From: Marinomonas sargassi
GTDB lineage: Bacteria > Pseudomonadota > Gammaproteobacteria > Pseudomonadales > Marinomonadaceae
Assembly (NCBI RefSeq): GCF_025716875.1
Contig: NZ_JAOVZB010000005.1
Span: forward strand, 124,001-188,000
Length of the DNA stretch: 64,000 bases
Direction: 5' to 3'
In this document: piece by piece, positions 34,203-43,137 of the stretch
Numbering within the stretch: the first letter of the stretch is position 1
Layout: each line of letters begins with the position of its first letter
Program-made: the position numbers and the translations under genes
The notes under the pieces: model-generated
What the model was told of the DNA's origin: nothing
What the model saw: the letters and a program-made list of their open reading frames with translations, nothing else
The model's database searches: none

Positions 34203-34778
34203 CTACCTCTTTATGTAAATAGTAAGTTTATGCAAGGCCAGACGAATACGGGATTTAATCGTACCCAATGGAAGCGATAACTCTTCGGACGCTTCTTGGT
34301 GTGTCTTACCTTCTAAATAGACTTTCGATAACACTTGCTTTTGTTCTTGCGGCAATTTATCTAAGCCCTCTTTTATGCGTTTCTGATCCCTGTGGTGCTG
34401 CATATCCTTGAAAGGGTCAGCATTTTCATCAACAACGTCTTGCCAAAGATTTTCTGGATCTATGTCAGACTGATGGCGACTGTTCTTTCGTAAATAATCA
34501 ATTCTTGCATTCCTAGCGACGGTAAAAATCCAAGTATTTAATGACGCCGATTCCTTTTGATAGGTGTGTGCTTTATTCCAGACTCGAATCATCACTTCCT
34601 GAGCAATATCGTCGGCCATTAAGTTCGCCCCCGGCTGCTTGGCGAGACAAAATGCCCGTATTTTCGGAACATAATAGTCAAACAGGCGCACCAGAGCTTC
34701 TTGGTCTCTATGCTGAGCAATAGCAATTATGTCTAATACTCTTTGTTCATCAGCTTGCTGTTGTAATGCAGGTTCCAT
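34203..34778 (-). CDS. ECF sigma factor of the RpoE-ChrR (ECF11-like) group
   Basis: 191 residues with region 2 (AEDI-like MADDIAQEVMIRVWNKA, then SLNTWIFTVARNARIDYLRK) and region 4 (LDKLPQEQKQVLSKVYLEG, then LPLGTIKSRIRLAL). Partnership with the ChrR-type cupin anti-sigma factor downstream places it in the singlet-oxygen responsive group studied in Rhodobacter, Vibrio and relatives. Candidate self-regulated promoter elements (TGATCC) lie in the divergent region upstream, so autoregulation together with the divergent lipid operon is likely. Confidence 0.92.
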   Translation of the reverse strand: MEPALQQQADEQRVLDIIAIAQHRDQEALVRLFDYYVPKIRAFCLAKQPGANLMADDIAQEVMIRVWNKAHTYQKESASLNTWIFTVARNARIDYLRKNSRHQSDIDPENLWQDVVDENADPFKDMQHHRDQKRIKEGLDKLPQEQKQVLSKVYLEGKTHQEASEELSLPLGTIKSRIRLALHKLTIYIKR

Positions 34779-34826
34779 GGATCATCCACTCGCTAAAGGC
34801 TATCAGGGAATAGTACACAGCTATTC

Positions 34827-34863
34827 TACTAATCAATACGTTATTAGGTCCGAATTTGGATCA
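34827..34863 (-). promoter_or_regulatory. candidate ECF11-type promoter of the sigma/chrR operon
   Basis: TGATCC (minus strand, 34863-34858) equals the -35 element known for the Rhodobacter RpoE-ChrR sigma factor. About 18-19 bases further is an AT-rich GTATTG that could be the -10 element. It lies about 80 bases before the sigma gene start. Confidence 0.55.
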
Positions 34864-34888
34864 CATTTATAACACTACTAAGAAAAAG

Positions 34889-34945
34889 TGATCTAAAAGC
34901 TAATTTACAGCGTTTAATGATCATATAAAAACACACCTCATAATA
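34889..34945 (+). promoter_or_regulatory. candidate ECF11-type promoter(s) of the lipid operon
   Basis: Two TGATC boxes on the plus strand: TGATCT at 34889-34894 followed after 18 bases by TTTAA, and TGATCA at 34918-34923 followed after 17 bases by TAATA. The second leaves a short leader with the strong GAGGAGGAAGG ribosome site before ATG 34985. The shared -35 type in both directions supports one regulon. Confidence 0.5.
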
Positions 34946-34984
34946 CCTGTGAGAGATAGAGAAGATGAGGAGGAAGGCGAGATT

Positions 34985-35428
34985 ATGCACGAACAAAAAA
35001 TAGCTTCGACACATAAACTGATTGAAGGATTCAAAGCCTTTTATCAGGATGTAAAAAATCCCCAATTACAGAACATCAACGAGATCTACAGCGAGAACGT
35101 TTGGTTTAAAGACCCTGTTCATGAATTGTATGGTTCGGAAGCTCTACATGCGTATTTATCTGAGATGTGCTTGAACGTTCAAAGCGGCCGTTTTGAGTAT
35201 CTCGATCAAATACTCTCCGAAGACACCGCCTATATCAAATGGAACATGCACTTTAAACACCCAAAACTGGGTAAAAATACCGTAACAGTGCGTGGCGTCA
35301 GCCAGATTCAATTTAATGATCGAATCTATTTCCATGAAGACATTTACGACATGGGTGAGTTGATTTATGAACACGTACCAGTGTTAGGCTCAGTTGTGAA
35401 AAAACTAAAGAAACGTCTTGCAGCCTGA
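34985..35428 (+). CDS. NTF2-like / SnoaL-fold protein
   Basis: 147 residues from ATG 34985, which follows GAGGAGGAAGG; a GTG at 34949 precedes that site and is rejected. Pattern FYQDVKNPQLQNINEIYSEN, VWFKDPVHE and HEDIYDMGELIYE is that of small alpha-beta cone (nuclear transport factor 2-like) proteins regularly found first in ChrR-regulated operons. The buried Asp/His residues suggest a ligand pocket, but no reaction is known. First gene of the plus-strand operon divergent from the sigma factor. Confidence 0.78.
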   Translation: MHEQKIASTHKLIEGFKAFYQDVKNPQLQNINEIYSENVWFKDPVHELYGSEALHAYLSEMCLNVQSGRFEYLDQILSEDTAYIKWNMHFKHPKLGKNTVTVRGVSQIQFNDRIYFHEDIYDMGELIYEHVPVLGSVVKKLKKRLAA

Positions 35429-35458
35429 TACTTAGGGCTTAAAGCTTAGGAAGACTTT

Positions 35459-36220
35459 ATGAGTCACACAAAGAGTAAACAAGTTGTTTGGATAACTGGG
35501 GCAAGCTCAGGTATTGGCCTAGCCTTAACAAAACGTTATTTAGATAATGGCTGGAAGGTGTTAGCCAGTGCACGGAGTGAAGGCGAACTATCCCCCCTCT
35601 TAAGCCTATATGACGACTTAACTTTTATTGCTTTTGATGTGACAAACGAAAGCCAGATTAGCCTAGTTCGTGAACAACTATCAGAGCATACGGAACACCT
35701 AGACTGCGCTATTTTAAATGCAGGCAGTTGCGAGTATTTAGACCTATCTGTCGAACAACCAGACTGGGATATGTCTAAACGAGTCATGATGGTGAATTTC
35801 TTTGGCATGATTCATTCTATCGATACCTGCTTACCTCTATTAAAAAAAGCCTCACGCCCTCACCTAGTTGGCGTTGGTTCACAGGCTGTTAATGCGGCTT
35901 TCCCAAAAGCTGAAGCCTATGGCGCCAGTAAAGCAGCCGTTCGCTATTTTTTAGCTTCATTAAGAATGGATTTAGTACCTTTTGGCATTGATGTATCCTG
36001 TTTACTTCCCGGCTTTGTCGACACTCCACTAACCAAGAAAAATGACTTCTCTATGCCGTTTATTATGTCGTCGGAAGACGCCGCCCAGTGTATGTTTAAA
36101 GCGATACAAAGACGCCCATATGAGTATGCCTTCCCTAAACCTTTATCAACTATGCTCTGGTTTGGCAGACACTTCCCAAAAGTGTGGCAGTCTCTCCTTG
36201 CCCCTAAAAAAGAGATCTAA
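35459..36220 (+). CDS. short-chain dehydrogenase/reductase
   Basis: 253 residues of the classical SDR fold. Cofactor motif TGASSGIG near residues 14-21, NAG at the fourth strand (ILNAGS), catalytic serine in VGVGSQAV, and the YGASK Tyr-x-x-x-Lys pair near residue 158. Substrate unknown; in ECF11 regulons this gene accompanies the fatty-acid modifying genes that follow. It starts 30 bases after the NTF2-like gene, with AGGAAG before the ATG. Confidence 0.9.
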   Translation: MSHTKSKQVVWITGASSGIGLALTKRYLDNGWKVLASARSEGELSPLLSLYDDLTFIAFDVTNESQISLVREQLSEHTEHLDCAILNAGSCEYLDLSVEQPDWDMSKRVMMVNFFGMIHSIDTCLPLLKKASRPHLVGVGSQAVNAAFPKAEAYGASKAAVRYFLASLRMDLVPFGIDVSCLLPGFVDTPLTKKNDFSMPFIMSSEDAAQCMFKAIQRRPYEYAFPKPLSTMLWFGRHFPKVWQSLLAPKKEI

Positions 36221-36294
36221 AGAAAGTAGCGCTGAGAAGACTAGTCCCTAACAATAACTATTAACCACTTTTCCCATTCAAAGGAGAAAAATTA

Positions 36295-37545
36295 GTGAAC
36301 ATCGCCATTATCGGTTCAGGTATATCAGGTTTAACCTCTGCCTATCTTTTGAATAAAAAACACAACATCACCTTGTTCGAGTCCGCCGATAGAATAGGCG
36401 GCCACACAGCAACTATTGATATCGATGAAAATGGTAAAAAGCGTGCCGTAGACACGGGCTTCATTGTCTTTAATGATTGGACTTATCCAAACTTCATTCG
36501 CTTAATGAACGAAATTGGCGTGACTTCCAAGGCAACAGAAATGAGTTTCAGCGTTAGTTGCCAAAACACAGGACTAGAATACGGTGGCAATAATTTAAAC
36601 ACCCTGTTTGCTCAACGCCGTAACTTATTCAACATCCCCTACCTAGGAATGCTAAAAGACATTCTTCGATTCAATAAAGAAGCCATCCAAGACCTAGAAA
36701 GCGGTCAATTAGCAGAAGACCTGACATTGGCTCAGTACCTCGCCGAAAAAGGCTATGGCAAGCGCTTCGCAAGCCACTACCTAATACCCATGGGCAGTGC
36801 TATTTGGTCGTCTACCTTAGATGAAATGATGAAATTCCCCTTAGTCTTTTTTGTTCGTTTCTTTAAAAATCACGGATTATTGAGCGTAAACGATCGACCA
36901 CAATGGCGAGTCATCGAAGGCGGCTCTTCAGCCTATTTAAAGCCTCTAACGGCTTCGTTCATGGACAAGATACGTCTATCCACAAAAATAAAGCAGGTAA
37001 GCCGCTCTGCATCTGGGGCAAGTATTGAATTAGAAAACGGCGACATGGAGCACTTTGACCAAGTAATCTTCGCTTGCCATAGTGATCAGGCATTAGCCTT
37101 ACTCGCTGATCCAAGCCAAGCTGAAACAGACATACTGTCTTCCATCCCTTACCGCGACAATGAAGTGGTGCTACACACAGATACCAAACTGCTGCCAAAA
37201 GCAAAACTGGCTTGGTCCAGTTGGAACTATCACTTAGGGGAAGATCAAACTAAGCCAGCTACCCTAAGCTACAACATGAACATTTTGCAGCACTTTGAAT
37301 GTGACACCACCTATGTGGTTACCTTAAATGAATCAGAAAAAATTGATCCAAATAAGGTGCTGCGCAAATTCAATTACTCTCACCCAGTATTCACTCTGAA
37401 GGGCATGCAAGCGCAACAGAACTGGCAAGAGATCAATGGCGTCAACAGCACATGGTTCTGTGGCGCCTATTGGCGTAATGGTTTCCATGAAGATGGCTGT
37501 TGGAGCGGTATACGTGTTGCCAAAAGTCTGGGGGCGCAATGGTAA
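36295..37545 (+). CDS. FAD-dependent oxidoreductase (amine oxidase/desaturase type)
   Basis: 416 residues. The N-terminal FAD-binding motif [15 protein letters not shown] and GRIGGHTAT-like [10 protein letters not shown] place it in the NAD(P)-binding amine-oxidase family used as annotation for the gene that always precedes DUF1365 and CFA synthase. GTG 36295 is the start, with AAAGGAGA eight bases upstream. It overlaps the DUF1365 gene by seven bases. In Rhodobacter-type systems the set FAD protein/DUF1365/CFA-like methyltransferase is linked to furan fatty acid or cyclopropane fatty acid metabolism; the exact step of this enzyme is inference. Confidence 0.88.
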   Translation: MNIAIIGSGISGLTSAYLLNKKHNITLFESADRIGGHTATIDIDENGKKRAVDTGFIVFNDWTYPNFIRLMNEIGVTSKATEMSFSVSCQNTGLEYGGNNLNTLFAQRRNLFNIPYLGMLKDILRFNKEAIQDLESGQLAEDLTLAQYLAEKGYGKRFASHYLIPMGSAIWSSTLDEMMKFPLVFFVRFFKNHGLLSVNDRPQWRVIEGGSSAYLKPLTASFMDKIRLSTKIKQVSRSASGASIELENGDMEHFDQVIFACHSDQALALLADPSQAETDILSSIPYRDNEVVLHTDTKLLPKAKLAWSSWNYHLGEDQTKPATLSYNMNILQHFECDTTYVVTLNESEKIDPNKVLRKFNYSHPVFTLKGMQAQQNWQEINGVNSTWFCGAYWRNGFHEDGCWSGIRVAKSLGAQW

Positions 37546-38327
37546 GCCAACAAGGAACGACGGGCATTAAGCACTCAGCTATATTTCAGGGAACCGTTCG
37601 TCATAGGCGCTTTTCGCCTAAAAGCCATGCTTTTCAATATCGTGTTTTCATGATGTATTTTGACCTAGACGAACTCGATAGTGCGCTTTCTCTAAGCTCT
37701 TGGTGGTCAACAAAACGCTTTTCTCTTGCTCGTTTCAATCGCCAAGATTATTTTGGTGACGATCAAAAAAGCATTAAAGAGGCCGTACTAGAAAGAGTGA
37801 ATACTCAGCTCGGTTTGTCACTTTCAGGGCCTGTTAGAATGCTGACCAACTGCCGTTACTTTGGTTTTATCATCAATCCTATCAGTATTTATTATTGCTT
37901 CGATGAAGAAGAAAATCTGCAAGCTATGTTGCTGGAAGTCACCAATACCCCGTGGAAAGAAAAAGTCGCCTACGTATTAAAATGTGATCCACAAAAGCAA
38001 AAACAGCGTATTGAATTTAACAAGACAATGCATGTGTCGCCGTTTCATCCGATGGAACATTTTTATGATTGGCGCAGTAATAAGCCAAATAAAAACTTGG
38101 TTGTACATATGCAAAACAAAGAGTTAGATAGCAAAGAGTGTGTTTTTGATGCCACTCTGTCATTATCAAAGGTACCCCTCACTTCAGCCAGTATGGCAAA
38201 GGTGCTGTTTAGTTACCCTGTAATGACCATGAAAGTTGCTTATGGCATTTATTGGCAAGCAATGAAGCTATTACTAAAAAAGGTGCCTTTTTACTCGCAC
38301 CCTGATTCGTCTTCCACTGTTAAATAA
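37539..38327 (+). CDS. DUF1365 family protein
   Basis: 262 residues from ATG 37539 (an upstream ATG at 37500 lies inside the FAD gene). Family stretches: FRHRRFSP-like [19 protein letters not shown] at the start, [19 protein letters not shown] in the middle, and [14 protein letters not shown]. No catalytic motif is recognised; the gene is nearly always found between the FAD oxidoreductase and the CFA synthase-like methyltransferase, and a part in the same lipid pathway is inferred. Twenty-five bases separate it from cfa. Confidence 0.88.
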   Translation: MVSQQGTTGIKHSAIFQGTVRHRRFSPKSHAFQYRVFMMYFDLDELDSALSLSSWWSTKRFSLARFNRQDYFGDDQKSIKEAVLERVNTQLGLSLSGPVRMLTNCRYFGFIINPISIYYCFDEEENLQAMLLEVTNTPWKEKVAYVLKCDPQKQKQRIEFNKTMHVSPFHPMEHFYDWRSNKPNKNLVVHMQNKELDSKECVFDATLSLSKVPLTSASMAKVLFSYPVMTMKVAYGIYWQAMKLLLKKVPFYSHPDSSSTVK

Positions 38328-38352
38328 TGCCCCAGTAAGGAGCCTAACAAAA

Positions 38353-39612
38353 ATGAACTCCGTTAGTATCGATAGTCAAAAAGTAAAAGCCAACAATGTC
38401 ACTTGGTTTGATGGTATCGCACGAAAAATGGTATTCACCATGCTAAAGAAGTTAGAAGTTGGCCACCTTATTTTGGAAGAAAATGGTCAAACTTATTCCT
38501 TTGGTGAAGACAAAGACAGCGCCCAACACATTGCGCATATTCATGTTCACAATCATCAAGCTTTTCGCGATGTGTTTTTGCACAGCAGTATAGGAGCAGG
38601 TGAAGCCTTCATGAAGGGGCACTGGACATCGCCAGATCTCGTCGCCGTTATTCGTCTTATGGTAGCGAACCTTAACCTGATTAATAAAATCGATGCTAAG
38701 CGACCTATTTGGAGCCGCATTGGAGCAAAGATAGCACATCGATTGAACGCCAATACCAAGCAAGGCTCAAAAGAAAACATTTCAGCCCATTATGACCTTG
38801 GTAATGACTTCTTCTCACTCTTTCTCGATCCAACCATGATGTATTCTTCTGCTATCTACCCACAGGAAAATGCATCATTAGAAGATGCGTCTGTACACAA
38901 GCTCGATACTATTTGCCAAAAGCTACAGCTATCGCCTGAAGATCATCTACTAGAAATTGGCACAGGTTGGGGAGGCATGGCCATCCATGCTGCGAAACAC
39001 TATGGCTGTAAAGTCACTACGACAACGATTTCAAAAGAGCAATTTGAGTTCGCTCAAGCACGAGTGATCGCGGAAGGCTTACAAGACAAAATCACCTTAT
39101 TGCTAGAAGACTACCGAGACCTAACAGGTCAGTACGATAAACTCGTTTCTATTGAAATGATTGAAGCGGTTGGTCATGAATACTATGACAGCTACTTCTC
39201 CAAATGCAGTTCTTTACTAAAGCCTCACGGTGTCATGGTGATTCAAGCTATTACTATTGCCGACCAGAGATACGACTACGCTCGTCGCTCAGTAGATTTC
39301 ATCCAAAAATACATTTTCCCTGGTGGTTGCTTACCGTCAAACAAAGTTATCGCTGATAAAATCGCCTCAAAAACCGATATGCAAATCATTGGTCTGGAAG
39401 ACATTACTGAACACTATGCGAAAACCTTGGCAGACTGGCGAACTCGCTTCCATAACGTAAAACACACTGTTTCAGACATGGGTTTTGATGACGTGTTCTG
39501 TCGTATGTGGGACTTTTACTTAGCTTATTGTGAAGGCGGATTTAAGGAACGTGCCATTAGTACCGGCCAATTTATCTTCGCTAAGCCAGAGCATAGATTA
39601 TCCATTAAGTAG
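38353..39612 (+). CDS. cfa: cyclopropane-fatty-acyl-phospholipid synthase family methyltransferase
   Basis: 419 residues. SAM-binding motif LEIGTGWGGMAIHAAKHYG, the AHYDLGNDFFSLFLDPTMMYS segment with the substrate-side residues, and ITDQRYD-like ITIADQRYDYARRSVDFIQKY follow the CFA synthase family. Such enzymes add a methylene or methyl group from SAM to unsaturated acyl chains of membrane phospholipids. In ChrR regulons it helps protect lipids against singlet oxygen. Two other methyltransferase outcomes (cyclopropane versus 11-methyl/furan fatty acid) cannot be separated here. Confidence 0.9.
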   Translation: MNSVSIDSQKVKANNVTWFDGIARKMVFTMLKKLEVGHLILEENGQTYSFGEDKDSAQHIAHIHVHNHQAFRDVFLHSSIGAGEAFMKGHWTSPDLVAVIRLMVANLNLINKIDAKRPIWSRIGAKIAHRLNANTKQGSKENISAHYDLGNDFFSLFLDPTMMYSSAIYPQENASLEDASVHKLDTICQKLQLSPEDHLLEIGTGWGGMAIHAAKHYGCKVTTTTISKEQFEFAQARVIAEGLQDKITLLLEDYRDLTGQYDKLVSIEMIEAVGHEYYDSYFSKCSSLLKPHGVMVIQAITIADQRYDYARRSVDFIQKYIFPGGCLPSNKVIADKIASKTDMQIIGLEDITEHYAKTLADWRTRFHNVKHTVSDMGFDDVFCRMWDFYLAYCEGGFKERAISTGQFIFAKPEHRLSIK

Positions 39613-39633
39613 CCAGCATTTGGAGGATATGTA

Positions 39634-40173
39634 ATGAAAGCTATCACCAACACAGCATTATTCCAGCTAGTTTGGCTAATTTGTGTGGTAGGTGGAAGCC
39701 CTGTGGCGCTTATTGCAACTTTAGTCTATCTGTCTATCCACCAGCACTATTTGATGAATAACAAAGCCGAATGGAGGCTCATTGTTCTCTTCGGTGTGTT
39801 AGGTTGTTTGATTGATGGTGGCCTTTTCAAAATGGGCATTTTACTACCAGACTCTGGCGAGCCACTCGATGGAATCATGCCAATTTGGTTACTTTGCCTG
39901 TGGTTTTGTGTAGGTACGCTTTTTGCTCACGGTTTGCGTTTTCTACAGTCCCGTTATTTCGCAGCGGCGCTAGCTGGCTTTATCGGACCAGCCTTTAGTT
40001 ACTTTGCGGGAGCCAAGCTAACCGATATCAATTTAGCCCAGCCAACCTTTGAGTCATTACTACTGATTTCCATAATATGGGCCATTCTGGTGCCAATGGG
40101 CGTATGGCTAAGTGAAAAGTGGCAACTTTATCCAAGCCTGCCAGAACAAAATGAACATGAGGAGCTGACATGA
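39634..40173 (+). CDS. DUF2878 membrane protein
   Basis: 179 residues with five to six hydrophobic segments; GGSPVALIATLVYLSIHQ and FGVLGCLIDGGLFKMGIL are characteristic of DUF2878. It is an inner-membrane protein of unknown role that recurs downstream of cfa in this type of operon. GGAGG lies before the ATG at 39634. The stop overlaps the next start (ATGA at 40170). Confidence 0.82.
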   Translation: MKAITNTALFQLVWLICVVGGSPVALIATLVYLSIHQHYLMNNKAEWRLIVLFGVLGCLIDGGLFKMGILLPDSGEPLDGIMPIWLLCLWFCVGTLFAHGLRFLQSRYFAAALAGFIGPAFSYFAGAKLTDINLAQPTFESLLLISIIWAILVPMGVWLSEKWQLYPSLPEQNEHEELT

Positions 40174-40892
40174 ATCCACTCTTCACGTTAGCTAGTGCCT
40201 ACCTTGTGCTTTCAAGCGCTATGAGCTTTGCCGAGCAGAATGATTCATCAATTCACTCGACACCGTATGCTGTTATAGGCAAAGCCTACAGTTTAAAAAG
40301 TGGTGAGCTTCTCTACCAAGAAATTCACCGTACCAAAGAAAGCATGCGCACCGTCACCTACATGGAAGCAGACGGCACCGTGTTTGCCAACAAATCCATT
40401 AACTATGCCTTATCAAGCCACCAGCCTAGCTTTGAGCAAACTAACGACAGAAATGGCGAGTTCATTAAAGTCATTCAGCAGGGCAAGGATATTCTGATTA
40501 CCTACAAAGCAAGCCGTGATGAAGCAGACAGTACCAAGCAATTAACACTGACTCCAAACATGATCATTGATGCAGGCTTTGATCCCTTTATAAAAGAACA
40601 TTGGCAGCCCCTTCTGGAAGGCGAAAAATTCGATCTGGACTATGTGGTACCTAGTAAAAAGACGACCTTTGGCTTTCGTTTTGGACTGGACAAGTGCTTA
40701 GAAAACACAAAAGATGGCAGTGTTTGTTTTTCTTTATCTCCAACGTCTTGGCTCGTTAAAATGGCGGTAGACCCTATCGTGGTTGCCTACGAAGAGAACA
40801 CAAAAAGGCTAGTTCGATTTACTGGCCGAGCCAATATTAGTAACGCAAAAGGCAAGTATGAAAACGTCGATATACGCTACCAATACCCCTAA
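40170..40892 (+). CDS. exported protein of unknown function in the ECF operon
   Basis: 240 residues with a short signal peptide (LFTLASAYLVLSSAMS, cleavage near FA-EQ). The mature part is soluble and beta-rich with two cysteines (in LDKCLENTKDGSVCFSL) that could form a disulfide. I do not recognise the family. It overlaps DUF2878 by four bases, so it belongs to the operon, and a periplasmic role in envelope or lipid maintenance under oxidative stress is inferred from context only. Confidence 0.75.
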   Translation: MNPLFTLASAYLVLSSAMSFAEQNDSSIHSTPYAVIGKAYSLKSGELLYQEIHRTKESMRTVTYMEADGTVFANKSINYALSSHQPSFEQTNDRNGEFIKVIQQGKDILITYKASRDEADSTKQLTLTPNMIIDAGFDPFIKEHWQPLLEGEKFDLDYVVPSKKTTFGFRFGLDKCLENTKDGSVCFSLSPTSWLVKMAVDPIVVAYEENTKRLVRFTGRANISNAKGKYENVDIRYQYP

Positions 40893-40960
40893 TACCTTAT
40901 TCTTAAAATTAGCTAATAGATCAAAACCATTTCAAACTTTTAACGCCATATGGAGTCATA

Positions 40961-41512
40961 ATGAAAGCATTACAACACCACATTAAAACCAAAAGTATGG
41001 CGTTATTCTGCTTATTATTTCTTAGCGCCTGCTCAGCTCCTTCGGTAAGCCTCTACGAAAAAAACCAACCAACCTTTGATCTACAGGGCTTTTTCTCTGA
41101 TTCACTTACCGCCCATGGCATTCTTAAGAATCGCAGTGGTGAAGTCATCCGCTACTTTAACGCCACCCTCGAAGGCTCATGGGAAAATGGTGTAGGCACC
41201 TTGGCTGAAGTGTTTGAATTTGATGATGGCGAGATTCAAAATCGCACATGGATTATGACTCCAGATGAAAACGGTCAGTACAGCGCCACGGCAAACGATG
41301 TTATTGGCACAGGTGATATTCGCATGGCTGGCAATGCCCTTTTCATGAAGTACACTCTTCAGGTCCCTTACAACGACAAACTGATTGAAGTAAACGTCGA
41401 TGACCGCATGTACATGGTCAAAGAAGGTGTCGTAATGAACGAATCCATCATGACCAAATTTGGGTTCGAGGTGGGATACTTGTCTATTGTGATTCAAAAA
41501 GTAAAAAATTAA
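40961..41512 (+). CDS. DUF3833 lipoprotein
   Basis: 183 residues with a lipoprotein signal (LFCLLFLSAC, lipobox Cys near residue 24). The mature sequence (FDLQGFFSDSLTAHGILKNR and the later WRITPDENGQYSA-like WIMTPDENGQYSA) is the DUF3833 pattern. Commonly the last member of ChrR/CFA operons. Probably attached to the outer membrane; function unknown. Start ATG with TGGAG ahead of it. Confidence 0.85.
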   Translation: MKALQHHIKTKSMALFCLLFLSACSAPSVSLYEKNQPTFDLQGFFSDSLTAHGILKNRSGEVIRYFNATLEGSWENGVGTLAEVFEFDDGEIQNRTWIMTPDENGQYSATANDVIGTGDIRMAGNALFMKYTLQVPYNDKLIEVNVDDRMYMVKEGVVMNESIMTKFGFEVGYLSIVIQKVKN

Positions 41513-41631
41513 CGATTTAGAAGATTAACAAAAATTGAGAAAACAAAAGCCGCTAAACAGATATCCAACATTTAACGGGTTTTGATTTCTCTCGCTTCAT
41601 TTTAAATTCACTGTAATCCTAAATTGTATTT

Positions 41632-42405
41632 TCAAACAGCTAGTCCGACTCTTTTCCGCCCTTCTGCAGTCTTAATAGAAAAATCCATACCGGCAAACTC
41701 CGCTCCCTCTGACCCACAAAGAAAAGCTACCCCCTCAGCTGCTGATTCAGGGGATATATGTACAGACCAATCAAGATCACTCACAACATTAATTTTTGCC
41801 TCCCGAATATCTTCCATCATCCCTGTCGCTACAGTACCCGGTGATAAACCTACAACACGTATGTTTCTTTCGTGCAACTCATTATGAGCGACTTCCGTTA
41901 GTTTTTTAGCCGCCGATTTGGAAGAGCAATAATGACTCCAACCATGCAACGCACTGTTAGCCGCTCCAGAACTCATATTGACAATAATACCGCCCCCAGC
42001 GTTCAGCATATGAGGTAGTACCGCACGCATACAGAAATAGACGCCTTTATAATTAATATCAGCCGCTAAAGCCCATTGCTCAGGATCACTATCTATAAGG
42101 TGTGCTAATGGCTCAATAACTCCTGCGACATTAATCAAAAAATCAATTTTTCCTGTTTGTTGTAGGCACTTATCGACACAATGTTGAATGGAACCATAAT
42201 CACTCACATCACAGGGTATGGCATAGGCATGACCACCCTGCTCATTAATTTTTCTAGCCCCTTCTTCTATCACTTTCGAAGAGCGAGCTGCGAGGACAAC
42301 CGTCGCGCCATACTGAGATAATATCTGCGCTGTTGCTAATCCTATGCCACGGCTTGCCCCCATAATAAGGGCTGTTTTACCTCTAAAGTCCAACTTTTGT
42401 AACAT
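41632..42405 (-). CDS. short-chain dehydrogenase/reductase
   Basis: 257 residues, classical SDR: cofactor motif MGASRGIG near residue 15, NVAG at the fourth strand, catalytic serine in VNMSSG and YCSSK as the Tyr-x-x-x-Lys pair. It is the second gene behind azoR (4-base gap) and so under the same divergent LysR control. Substrate unknown. A GGGGGT ribosome site lies 6 bases before ATG 42405. Confidence 0.9.
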   Translation of the reverse strand: MLQKLDFRGKTALIMGASRGIGLATAQILSQYGATVVLAARSSKVIEEGARKINEQGGHAYAIPCDVSDYGSIQHCVDKCLQQTGKIDFLINVAGVIEPLAHLIDSDPEQWALAADINYKGVYFCMRAVLPHMLNAGGGIIVNMSSGAANSALHGWSHYCSSKSAAKKLTEVAHNELHERNIRVVGLSPGTVATGMMEDIREAKINVVSDLDWSVHISPESAAEGVAFLCGSEGAEFAGMDFSIKTAEGRKRVGLAV

Positions 42406-42409
42406 GATA

Positions 42410-43033
42410 TTACCCCCTGACTAGCGTCTTAATTTCCATGGCTAACTGCTCTTTCTTCAAGGCAAGTTGTTCTGGCGTAGCTGTTGAAGTTCCTTCAAGA
42501 CGAATCACATGAATTTCTTTAATCCCCAAAAATGACAACAAAGAAGTTAAGAATGGTTCAAAGAAGTTCATTGCGGAAAGTTCACCACCTTCTGCATACC
42601 CTTCTGCACCATAAGCTAAAGTCAGTATTGCTCTCTTCGTTGGAAGAAGGCCACTAAAAGAGACTCCATCGTAAGCAAAGGTTTCATTGATTCTAGAAAC
42701 CTGATCTATCCAAGCCTTAAGGGAAGCTGGCACTCCAAAATTGTACATAGGAGCACTAATCAATAAAGTATGTGTACTTTTTAGCTCAGCGATTAATTCA
42801 TCAGATAGCGCAGTATCATGCTTTTGTTCCAACGTCTGTTCTTCAGATGGAGTAAAAAAACCGTTAATTGTTACATCAGATAACGAAGGTATTTGAGTGT
42901 CAGCAAGGTCACGTCGCTGAATAGTTAAATTAGGCGTAATAGATTGCAAATGCTGTTCAACCAAGTCAGCAATTTCACGAGAATGGGAGCTCTCTTTACG
43001 AGGGCTAGAGTCTAAACGGAATAAAGTAGTCAT
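42410..43033 (-). CDS. azoR: FMN-dependent NADH:quinone/azo reductase
   Basis: 207 residues from ATG 43033, with AGGAG upstream; the frame extends a further 18 codons that lack a site. A flavodoxin-like AzoR: LDSSPRKESSHSREIADL binds the FMN phosphate, and PMYNFGVPASLKAWIDQV is the family signature. It reduces quinones and azo compounds by two electrons with NADH in the cytoplasm. Next to an SDR gene and divergent from a LysR regulator, suggesting induction by an electrophile or aromatic compound. Confidence 0.92.
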   Translation of the reverse strand: MTTLFRLDSSPRKESSHSREIADLVEQHLQSITPNLTIQRRDLADTQIPSLSDVTINGFFTPSEEQTLEQKHDTALSDELIAELKSTHTLLISAPMYNFGVPASLKAWIDQVSRINETFAYDGVSFSGLLPTKRAILTLAYGAEGYAEGGELSAMNFFEPFLTSLLSFLGIKEIHVIRLEGTSTATPEQLALKKEQLAMEIKTLVRG

Positions 43034-43086
43034 AAGTATTCTCCTATCTGTATTAACAATGAGATAAAAAGAATAGGGCGAACCCA

Positions 43087-43128
43087 ATTTGCAATAAATA
43101 ACTTGAACTGCAAATCATTAATGCAAAT
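43087..43128. promoter_or_regulatory. LysR-type operator between azoR and its regulator
   Basis: ATTTGCA (43087-43093) and TGCAAAT (43109-43115) form a dyad with a 15-base spacer. A second TGCAAAT follows at 43122-43128, just before the LysR start codon. This is the usual pattern for LysR autoregulation and divergent control. Confidence 0.6.
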
Positions 43129-43137
43129 AATGCACTA

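Noticed and set aside
41546-41586. Rho-independent terminator after the DUF3833 gene
   Set aside because: AAAAGCCGCTAAA and TTTAACGGGTTTT pair only with mismatches and the T-run is poor; not strong enough to list.
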